A DNA stretch of 64,000 bases from Rhizomys pruinosus (lineage: Eukaryota; Chordata; Mammalia; Rodentia; Spalacidae), in the NCBI GenBank assembly GCA_009823505.1, contig VZQC01000263.1:834263-898262 (forward strand), in the 5' to 3' direction. Shown here piece by piece: positions 54,344 to 64,000 of the stretch. Both the position numbers and the translations under genes were made by a program. The first letter of the stretch is position 1; the number at the start of each line of letters is the position of its first letter. Below the pieces are notes generated by a model. The model searched no databases. It was given only the letters and a program-made list of their open reading frames with translations, and had not been told where the DNA came from.

Positions 54344-57300
54344 GATGGGGGAGGGGAGGTGCTTGGCCTGATCCATTCTGCTGTTGATAGGGGTGCTTAT
54401 CGTCAATCACTCTTCTGTGGATGGGGTGTGCATGGCCAGAACAACTGCCATGGATGGGGTGGGAGTGGGGTGCATGGCCAGAACCACTCTGCTGTGAATA
54501 GGGGGGCATGTACCAAAATACTCTGCTGTTGATGGGAGGTACTTGGCCTGAACCACTCTACTGTTGATGGGGGCCTGTTGTGTGGCCTGACCACTATGCT
54601 GGGAATGGGGGTCCATTGCTTGGCCTTAACCTCTCTGCTGTTGATGGAATCCTGTGAGTGACCTGAACCACTCTGCTGTGGAGGGAGATGCTTGGCCTTA
54701 ACTACTCTGCTGTTGATGGTGTCCAGGGTGTGGCCCAAACCACTCTGCTCTGGTAAGGGTCCATGGTGTGGCCTGAACCACTCTGCTATGGATGGGGGGG
54801 TGTGCAAGCCCAGAACCACTGTGCTGTGGATAGGGCCCCAATGTGTGTCCTGAATCACTCTACTATGTATGGGCTATGCTTGGCCTGAATCACTTGGCTG
54901 TGGAGTCAGGGCGGTTGTGGGGGTCGGCCTGACCCACTCTGCTGTTGATGGGGGTGCTTGGCCTCAACCACTCTGCTGTGGAAAAGATTGCTTGGCCTTA
55001 ACCACTATGCTGTGGAGGGATGTGCTTGCCCTTTAACACTCTGCTGTGGATGGGGGGTAGAGGGGGGGTGGCTCAATCCATTCTGCTGTTGATGGGGGTG
55101 CTTGGCCTGAACCACTCCACTATGAATGGGGTGTGCATGGCCAGAATCACTCTACCATGGATGGGGAGAAGGGGTTCATGGCCAGTACCACTCTGTTGTG
55201 GATGGGGGTTCATGGCCAGAACCACTGTATTGTTGATGGGGGCCTATTGTGTGGCCTGAACCACTCTGCTGTGGAGGGGGGGCTTGGCCTGAACCACTCT
55301 ACTATTGATGGGGCTTGCTTGGCCTGAACTACTCTACTCTGAATGGCACAAAAGTGTGTGGCCTGAGTTTCCCGCTGTGGATGTGGGGTCCATGGCCTGA
55401 ACCAATCTGATGTGGATCAGGGTTAAGAGGCCAGAACTACTGTGTTGTGGATGGGGGCCCAATGTGTGTCTTGAACCACTCTATTGTGGATGGGGCATGC
55501 TTGGCCTGATCCACTCTTCAGTTTACTAGGGTACAAGGCAAGAACCACTCTGCTGTGGATGAGGGGGTGCATGGCAAGAACAACTCTGCTGTGAATGGGG
55601 GGGTGCTTTTCCTGAAAGGCTGTGCTATTGATGGGTGGTGCTTTGCTTGAACCACTCTACTGTTGATGAGTGCCACTGGTGTGGACTGAACCACTCTGCT
55701 GGGAATGGGGGCCCATTGCTTGGCCTTACCCACTCTGCTGTTGATGGGGTCCTGTATGTGGCCTAAACCACTCTGCTCTGAATGGGGGCCAAGTAGGTGG
55801 CCTGAACTAGTGTGCGGTGGATGGGTGTTGGTCTGGGCATGGCCAGAACCACTCTGCTGTGGATGGTGGGGAGGTGCATGGCCTGAATCACTCTGTTGTG
55901 GATGGGGGTGCTTGGCCTGAAACCACTCTACTGTTGATGGGAGGTCCATGGCCCGAATAGTTCTACTGTGGATGGGGGTGCAGTGTGTGTCCTGAACCAC
56001 TATCCTGTGGAGGGCGGAATGCTTGGCCACAAGCATTCTGCTGTGGATGGGGTCTGGTGTGTGGCCTGAAGCACTCTGCTATGAAAGAAGAACAAGTGTG
56101 TGATCTGAATGACTCTACTGTGGATGGGGGTGCAGGGCCAAACCACTCAGCTGTGAATGGGTGTCCAGTCATGGCCTAAAGAACCACTCTGCTGTGGATG
56201 GAGGATGCTTTCCCTGAATCGCTCTGCTGTTGATGGGAGGTGCTTGGTCTGAACCACTCTACTGTTGATGGGGGCCCATTGTGTGGCTTGAACCACTCTG
56301 CTGGGAATGGGGTCTCATGGCTTGGTCTTAAAGACTCTGCTGTTGAGTGGGTCTTGTGTGTGGCCTAAACCACTCTGCTGTGAATGGGGTCCAAGTGTGT
56401 GGCTAGAACCACTCTGCTGTGGATGGGGGGTTGCATTGCCTGAACCACTCTGCTGTGGATAGGGTGCTTGGCCTGAACCACTGTGCTGTTGATGGGAGGT
56501 GTGTGGCCAAAACCATTCTTCTGTGGATGGGGGTCCAGTGTGTGTCCTGAACCACTATGCTGTGGATGGGGGAGTGCTTGACCTTAAGCACTCAGCTGTG
56601 GATGGAAGCCAGGTGTATGGCCTAATCCACTCTGCTCTGGATGGGGCCCACTGTATGACCTGACACACACTGCTGTGGATGTGTAGTGCATGAATTAAAT
56701 CACTCTGCTGTGAATGTGGGCGAAATGCATGGCCTGAACCTCTCTGCTGTGGATGGGGGTAGGTGGGGTGTTTGCATGGCCTGAAACACTCTGCTATGTG
56801 TTGGGTGTGCTTGGTCTAGACCACTCTACTCTGAATGTGGGGTTGGGGAGTACATCCTGAACCACTCTGCTGTGGATTATCAGTGCTGGCCTGAACCAGT
56901 ATACTGTGTATTGGGGGTGCAGGGCCGAACTACTCTGCTGTAAATGGGGGTTAAGTCATGGCCTGACCCACTCTGCAGTGGATGGGCAGTGCATAGCCAG
57001 ATCGACTCTGCTGTGGATCTGGGGTAGAGGCCAAAAAACTGTGTGGCAGCTGGAGGCCCAGTGTGTGTCCTGAACCACTCTACTGTATATGGGAAGTGCA
57101 TGGCCAGAACCACTCTTCTGTGACTCTGGGGTGGAAGCCAGAACCAATGTGCTGTGGATGGAGGCCCAGTGTGTGTCCTGAACTAATCTACTGTATATGG
57201 GAAGTGTATGGCCAGAACCACTCTTCTGTGACTCTGGGGTGGAGGCCAAAACCAATGTGCTGTAGATGGAGGCCCAGTGTGTGTCCTGCACCACTCTACT

Positions 57301-57759
57301 GTGGATGGGGTGTGCTTGGCCTGAACCACTCTGCTGTGAATGGGAGTGCTTGACCTGACCTACTCTGCTGTGGATAGGGGCCTTGTGCATGGCCTGAACC
57401 ACTCTGCTGTGGATTTGGGGATACATGGTGAGGACCACTCTGTGCTGCATGGGGGGGGGGGCGCATGACAAGAATCACTGCGGTAAATGGGGCATGCTTA
57501 TCCTGAAACACTCTACTGTTGATGGGGGCCCATTGTGTGTCCTGAACCACTCCTCTACTGGGAATGAGGGCCCATTGCTTGGCCTTAACCATTCTGCTGT
57601 TCAATGGGTCTTGTGTGTGGCCTGAACCACTCTGCTGAGAATGGGTGCCCCGTCCAGGGCCTGAAACATATTGCTATGTGTGGGCCTGGTGAATGGCCTG
57701 AACATTCTGCCTGAATGTGGGCCTGGTGTGAGTCTTAACCCACTCTACTGTGGATGTGT
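54329..57759 (-). repeat. Satellite array, block p (minus)
   Basis: Longest minus block; contains a 108-bp three-unit tandem duplication at 57061-57278. Confidence 0.97.
57061..57278 (-). repeat. 108-bp three-unit local duplication
   Basis: The order GTGTGTCCTGAAC, CTACTGTATATGGGAAGTG, CTTCTGTGACTCTGGGGTGG and CCAATGTGCTGT is repeated at exactly 108-bp spacing with few differences. Confidence 0.93.
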
Positions 57760-57782
57760 GGTTTGGGACAGGCACCCCACAT
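57735..57782. repeat. Inversion junction B, inverted copy
   Basis: CCCACTCTACTGTGGATGTG-TGGTTTGGGACAGGCACCCC is the reverse complement of junction B, the cleanest inverted copy. Others are at 53118, 61578 and 63500. Confidence 0.92.
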
Positions 57783-60700
57783 TCACAGAAGAGTGGTATA
57801 AGCCACTTCGGAGAGCCCATTCAAAGCACACTGGTTCTGGCCATGCATCCCCTATCCATAGCAGAGTGGTTAAGGCAAAGAAACCCCCTCCACAGCAGAG
57901 TGGTTCAGGCCAAGCAGGCCCCATCCACAGTAGAGTGCTTAAGGACACACACTGGGCCTCTATCCACAGCACAGTGGTTCTGGTCTCCACCCCAGATCCA
58001 AAGCAGAGTGTTTCTGGCTATACACCCCCATCCACAGAAGAGTGGTTCAGGCAAATACCTGACCCCTATTCAGAGTAGAGTGGTTCAGGCCACATAGAGG
58101 ACCCTATTTCCAGCAGAGTTGTTCAGGCCTCACAAATGGCCCCCATCAACGGCAGAGTGTCTCAGGACAAACACTCCCTATTGACAGAAGAGTGGTTCTG
58201 GCCATGTACCCCACATCCCCAGCAAAGTGGTTCTGGCCATGTACCCCACCCATCCACAGCAGAGTGGATCAGGCCAAGCATGGCCCATCCACAGTAGAGT
58301 GGTTCAGGACAAACACTGGGCCTCAATCCACAGAACAGTGGTTCTGGCCTCCATTACAGATCCACAGCAGATTGGTTCTGGCCATCCACCTGCCATCACA
58401 GTAGAGTGGTTCAAGCCAGGACTTGACGCCCATTCACAGCAGAGTGGCTCAGGCCACACATTGGACAACATCAACAGCTGAGTAGTGAAGCCAAGTAACC
58501 AGCTCCCAATCCCAGCAGACTGGTTCAAGCCGAGTCTTCACCCCCATTCACAGCAGAGTGGTTCAGGCCAAACACTGGACCCCATCAACAGCTGACTGGT
58601 AAAGGCCAAGCAATGAGCACCCATTTAAAGCAGAGTGTTTCAGGACACAAAACTGGCCCTCATTAACAGTAGAGTGGTTCAGGAAAAGCAACCCCATTCA
58701 GAGCAGAGTGGTTTGAGGTAAGCACCCAGCATCCATAGCAGAGTGGTTCAGGTCATGCATCCCCTATCCACAGCAGAGTTGTTCTGGCCATGCACCCTCC
58801 CCCACATTCACAGCAGAGTGGTTGTAGGCATGCACTCCCCATCTACAGCAGAGTGTTTCACTCTTTCCACTGGACCCCCATTCCCAGCAGAGTGGTTCAG
58901 GCCACACATAGGTCCCCATCAACAGCACAGTGGTTCAGGCCTTGCAACCCCCTCCACAGCAGTGTGGTTGAGGCCAAGTATACCCCATCTACAGTAGAGT
59001 TGTTCAGACACACACTGGGCCTCCATCCACAACAGAGTGGTTCAGGCCTCGCACTGAGACCCGTTCTGAGCAGAGTTGATTCAGGCCACACACGGGACTC
59101 CATCAAGAGCAGAGCAGTTAAGGCCAAACAATGGAACCCCATTGCCAGCTGAGTAGTTCCAGGAAAAAGCACCCACCATTCGCTGTAGAGATGTTCTGGC
59201 CAAGCACCTACCCATCCACATCAGAGTGGTTCTGGGATTGTACCCCACCCATGCACAGAAGAGTGGTTCTGGCCATGCACTCCCCATCCACGGTTGAATC
59301 GTTCAGTCCAAGAAACTCACATCAACAGCAGAGTGTTTCAGGACAACCACTCCCCATTGACAGAAGAGTGGTTCTAGCCATGCACACACCCCCATCCACA
59401 GCAGAGTGGTTCAGGCCACACATTGGGGCCCAATTAATGGCAGAGTGGTTCAGGCCAAGCATCTCCATCAACAGCAAACTGTTTCAGGACAACCACTCCC
59501 CACTGACAGAAGAGTGGTTCTTGCCATGCACCTCCCTACCCCAGCAGAGTGGTTCTAGCCATGTACCCCCACATCCACAGCAGAGTGGTTCAAGCCACAC
59601 ACTGGGCCGCAATTCAAGGCAGAGTAGTTCAAGGCAAGCACCTCCATCAACAGCAGAGTGGGTCATGCCAAGCATCCCCCATCCACAGTAGAGTGGTTCA
59701 GGACAAACACTGCTCCTCAATCCACAGAACAGTGGTTTTGGCCTCCATTCCAAATCCACAGAAGATTGGTTCTGGCCATGTACTGTACATCCACAGCAAA
59801 GTGGTTCAAGCCAGGCCTTGACTTGACGCCCATTCACAGCAGAGTGGTTCAGGCCACACACTGGACAACATCAACAGCTGAGTGGTGAAGCCAAGTAACG
59901 AGCCCCAATCCCAGCAGACTGGTTCAGGCCACACAACCGGCCCCCATCAATTGTAAAGTGGTTTAGGCCAATGACTGCCCATCAACAGCACAGTGGTTAA
60001 GGCCAAGTAATGGGCACCCATTCCCAGCAGAGTTGTTGAGACCAAACAACTGACCCCCATGAACAGTAGGAGTGTTTCAGCCAAGCACCGCCCATCAACA
60101 GCAGAGTAGTTTGGGCCCAGCACCCCCTCCCATTCAGAGCAGAGTAGTTCAGGCCAAGCACCCCAAATAAACAACAGAGTGGTTCTGGCTATTCACCCTC
60201 CATTCATAGCAGAGTGGTTCAGGTCAAGTACCCCTTCCTCACAGCAGAGTCATTCTGGCTATGCACCCCTCATCTATAGCACAGCGTTTCTGGTCATGCA
60301 CATACCCCCTCCCCCCCATTCACAGCACGGTGGTTCTGGCCATGCATCCCTCATCCACAGCAGAGTGGTTTCAGGTTAAGCACTGCCAATTTCCAGCATA
60401 GTGGTTCAGCCACGCAACCCCCTCCAAAGCAGAGTGGTTGAGGCCAAGTATAACCCATCCACAGTAGAGTTGTTCAGGACACACACTGGGCCTGCATCCA
60501 CAGCAGAGTGGTTCCGGCCATGTACCACCCCCTACCCCCATCCACAGTAGAGTGGTTCAGGACAAACACTGGGCCTCCATCCACAGAACAGTGGTTCTGT
60601 GCTCCATTCCAGATCCACGACAGATTCGTTCTGGCCATGCACCCACCATCCACAGCAGAGTGGTTCAAGCCAGGCCTTGACTTGACCCTCATTCCCAGCA

Positions 60701-61001
60701 GAATGGTTCAGGCCACACACAGGACCCCATCAACAGCAGAGCACTTAAGACCGAGCAATGGAACCCCATTCCCAGCAGAGTGGTCAGGCTACACAAAGGG
60801 CCTCTAACAACAGTAGAGTGGTTCAGACCAAGTACCTTCCCAAAACAGCAGAGTGGCTCAGGAAAAGCACCCCCTATTCACAGCAGAATGGTTCAGGCCA
60901 AGCACACCCAATCCACAGCAGAGTGGTTCTGTCCATGCACACACAATCCACAGCACAGTAGTTCAGGCCAATAACAGCCTATTTACAGCAGAGTCATTCA
61001 T
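57760..61001 (+). repeat. Satellite array, block q (plus)
   Basis: Plus units with recurring CTCCATTCCAGATCCACAGC and TTAAGG cassettes. Ends at inverted junction A. Confidence 0.97.
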
Positions 61002-61016
61002 GCCACTCTGCTGTGG
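60984..61016. repeat. Inversion junction A, inverted copy 3
   Basis: ACAGCAGAGTCATTCATGCC-ACTCTGCTGTGG, well preserved. Confidence 0.92.
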
Positions 61017-61577
61017 ACGGGGTTGTTGTTGTTGGTGGGATGCTTGGCCTGATCCATTCTGCTGTGGATGGGGTGTGCATGGCCAGAACAACTGCCATGG
61101 ATGGTGCATGTGTGTCTGTATTGCCAGAACCCCTCTGCTGTGAATGGGAGGGGGGCGGTGGTTGTTCCTAAACAATCTGTTGATAGGAGGTACTTGGCCT
61201 GAACCACTCTGCTGTTGATGGGGGTGCTTGGCCTGAACCACTCTTCTATTGTCTTGGGCCTGTTGTGTGGCCTGAGCCACATTGGTGGGAATGGCAGCCC
61301 ATTGCAGGATCTAAACTCTGTTGTTGATGGGGTCTGATGTGTGCTCTGAACCACTCTACTATAAATGGGGGAGGGGGGGTCAAGTCGTGGCCTTAACCAC
61401 TCTTCTCTTCTGTGGATGGGGATGTTTGGCCTGAACCATTGTGCTATCAATGGAGGCCAGCTGTGTGGCCTGAACCACTCTGCTTGGCATGGGGGCTCTG
61501 TGCATGGACACTGTGTGTGGGCCGGGTGCATGGCCTGAACATTCTGTGTGACCTGCCACACTCTACTGTCAACGTGT
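61002..61577 (-). repeat. Satellite array, block r (minus)
   Basis: Short minus block bounded by inverted junctions A and B. Confidence 0.95.
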
Positions 61578-62480
61578 GGGTTGTGACAAGCATCCCCCAT
61601 TCACAGCAGAGTGGATCAGGCAAGCACCCCATATCCACTGCAGAGTGCTTAAGGCCAAGAAATCCCCTCCACAGCAGAGAGATTCAGGCCAAGCAGGCCC
61701 CATCCACAGTAGAGTGGTTCAGGACACAGACTGGACCTCCATCCACAGCACAGTGGTTCTGGTCTCTACCCCAGACCCAAAGCAGTGTTTCTGGCTATGC
61801 AACCACCGTCCACGGAAGATTGGTTCAGGCAATACTTGACTACCATTCACAGCAGAGTGGTACGTATCTGCACCCCATCCACAGTAGAGTGGTTTAGGCC
61901 AGGCTCTTGGCCCCCATTCAGAGCAGAGTGGTTCAGGCCACATAGGGGATCTCATCAACAGCAGAGTGGTTAAGGTGAAGCAATGGGCCTCCATCCCCAG
62001 CAGAATCAATCAGGCCATACTGTTGGCCCCCAGCAATATCAGAGTGGTTCAGGCCAAGCACCCCACATACACAGCAGAATGGTTCTGGATATTCACCCTC
62101 ATCCACAACAGAGTGGTTGAAGCCAGATCTTGACCCCCATTCACAGCAGAGTGTTTCAGGTCACACAACTAGGCCCCATCAACAGTACACAGTGGTTTAG
62201 GCCAAGCACTGCCCATCAAGACCAGATTCGTTCAGGACAAGAACCCCCCATTCAGAGCAAAATGGTTTGAGCCAAGCACCCCCCCAACCACAGCAGAATG
62301 GTTCAGGCTATGCACAGCCCATAAACAGCAGCGTGGTACAGGACCAGCATCCCCCATTCAGAGTAGAGTGGTTCAGGCCAAGCACCCCACATCCACAGCA
62401 GAGTGGTTCAGGCTAAGCACCACCAATTCTCAGGAGAGTGGCTCTGTCCAAGCAACCACCTCCACAGCAGAGTGGTTGAA
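61578..62480 (+). repeat. Satellite array, block s (plus)
   Basis: Plus units; the right switch at about 62480 (GAGTGGTTGAAGGGTGGGAA) is unique. Confidence 0.95.
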
Positions 62481-63499
62481 GGGTGGGAAGTGCGTGGCTA
62501 GAACTAATCTGCTTTGTATCAGGTGTGTGAGGCTGAAACACTCTGTGGATGGGGGCCTAATGTGTGTCTTGAACCACTCTACTGTGGAGGAGGCACTGCT
62601 TGGCCTGATCCACTCTGCTGTGGAGGGGGGGGTGCTTGGCCTTTACACGTCTGCTGTTGATGGGGTCCTGTGTGTGACCTGAACCATTCTACTGTGGAGG
62701 GGTGCTTGGCCTGAACCACTCTGCTGTTGATGGGAGGTGCTTTGTCTGAACCATGTACAATTGATGGGGCTGGCTTGGTCTGAACTAGTCTGCTGTGAAT
62801 GGGGGACAGGTGGGCGGCCTGAAACACTCTGCTGTGGATGTGGGTGCATGGCCAGAACCACTGTGTTGTGGTTGGTCCATGCCAGTCCAAGGCCAGAAAC
62901 ACTCTTCTCTGAATGGGGGTTTTGGTTCTGAAAGACTCTGCTGTTGATGGGGTCCGGTGTGTGGCCTGAACCACTCTGCTGGGAATGGGGGTCAAGTGTG
63001 TGGCCTAAACCACTCTACTGTGGATGTGGGGTGTAGGGCCTAACCACTCTGCTATGAAGGGTTATCAAGTCGTGGCCTGTACCACTCTGCTGTGGATGGG
63101 GGTTTGCATGGCCCAAACCACTCTGCTATGGATCTAGGGTGGAGTCCAGTACCAGTGTGCTGTGGCTGGAGGACCAGTATCTGTCCTGAACCACTTTGCT
63201 GTGGATAGGAGTGCATGGCCAGAACCACTCTGCTGATTGGGGGTGTGTGGCCAGAACCATTCCCTGTGAATGTGAGCCCAGTGTGTGTCCAGAACCATTA
63301 TTCTGTGGATGGGGTTGCTTGGCCTGAAGCACTGTGCTATGGAAGGAGGCCAGCATGTGGCCTGAACCACTCTACTCTGCATAGGGGCTCTGTGCATGGC
63401 CTGACACACACCACTGTGTGTGGGCCCGGTGCATGGCCTGAACATTCTTGGGGAATGTGGGCCCAGGGTGTGACCTGCCCCACTCTACTGTGGATGTGT
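62481..63499 (-). repeat. Satellite array, block t (minus)
   Basis: Minus units ending at an inverted junction B. Confidence 0.95.
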
Positions 63500-64000
63500 G
63501 GTTCAGGACTAATACCCCCCCCCATTCACAGCAGAGTGGATCTGGCCACACACCCTTCCATCCACAAGTAGAGTGGATCAGGCAAGCACCCATCCACAGC
63601 AGAGTGGTTAAGGCTAAGAAACCTCCTCCACAGCACAGTGATTTAGGCCAAGCAGGCCCCATCCACAGTACAATGCTTCAGGACACACACTGAGCCTCTA
63701 TCCACAGCACAGTGGTTCTGGTCTTCATCCCAGATCCAAAGCAATGTGTTTCTGGATATATACCCCCATCCACAGAAGATTGGTTCAGGCCAAGACTTGA
63801 CCCCCATTCACAGTAGAGTGGTATGTACCTGCAACCCTCCACCATAGTAGAGTGGTTCAGGCCTCACCCTTGGCCCCCATTTAGAGCTGAGTGATTCAGG
63901 CCACATAGGGGACCCCATCAACAGCGGAGTGGGTAAGGCTAAGCATTCCCAGCAGAGTCGAACAGGCCACACAACTGGCCCCCATCAACAGCAGAGTAGT
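63500..64000 (+). repeat. Satellite array, block u (plus), continues past window
   Basis: Plus units run off the right edge, so the total array length is unknown. Confidence 0.95.

Noticed and set aside
10350..64000. CRISPR-like pattern of conserved ~20-bp core alternating with variable tails
   Set aside because: The DNA is rodent (B1, B2, L1, MaLR). Tails fall into a few recurring classes rather than unique spacers, and there are no cas genes.
10350..64000. Centromeric satellite with CENP-B boxes
   Set aside because: I saw no NTTCGNNNNANNCGGGN-type motif, and units contain very few CpG. Centromere identity cannot be claimed from sequence.
10350..64000. PRDM9-type hotspot motif in CCCCCATCCACAGC
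   Set aside because: Only a partial match to the human degenerate 13-mer (fails two fixed C positions), and rodent PRDM9 alleles bind different motifs.
33000..64000. One giant simple palindrome
   Set aside because: Junction spacing is unequal on the two sides and several switches are unique, so the structure is nested and irregular.

Overview
This is mammalian, specifically rodent, nuclear DNA with no intact protein-coding gene that I can support. It is dense in B1 (7SL-derived) and B2 (tRNA-derived) SINEs, L1 fragments, ORR1/MaLR-type LTRs and ERV LTRs, which together point to a muroid rodent. The B2 copies end in a GCATTGCAYGACAYGGGT-type tail that I do not recognise as the usual house mouse or rat form, so I do not name a species.

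Layout. 0-10.3 kb is ordinary interspersed-repeat territory. It holds a processed pseudogene of Arpp19 with a target-site duplication, an antisense retrocopy of Pygo1, an ERVL/MLT2-like solo LTR with a perfect 5-bp duplication, and a broken L1 ORF2 region split by an LTR, B1 and another insertion. 10.35-13.2 kb is the first block of a minisatellite-like tandem repeat with units of about 33-40 bp (core CAGCAGAGTGGTTCAGGCCA), all in one orientation. 13.2-32.2 kb is again interspersed repeats: two related LTR-like segments that each abut the satellite, a MaLR retrotransposon whose 5' LTR is itself split by a small LTR element, a U6 snRNA pseudogene with target-site duplications, an antisense LTR with a Lys-tRNA-like primer-binding site, and several SINEs. 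Two short satellite islands lie at 15.7-16.3 and 25.8-26.3 kb.

32.25-64.0 kb is almost continuous satellite, broken only by two solo LTRs (46.7-47.2 and 51.6-52.1 kb), and it runs off the right edge. Unlike the first block it switches strand 18 times. The breakpoints are not random: two junction sequences recur, and each is seen in both orientations, so whole inverted modules were copied. Summed over the window the satellite is about 34.7 kb, or 54 percent.

The notable system here is this satellite: short units, recurrent multi-unit cassettes, repeated inversion junctions inside a partly dyad-symmetric core, local homogenisation, and a single-orientation array nearby that preserves an un-inverted version of one breakpoint. 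Any transcript crossing a switch could fold into long double-stranded RNA, but there is no direct evidence of transcription. Many long open frames in the array are by-products of the 39-bp (13-codon) unit and are not annotated as genes.
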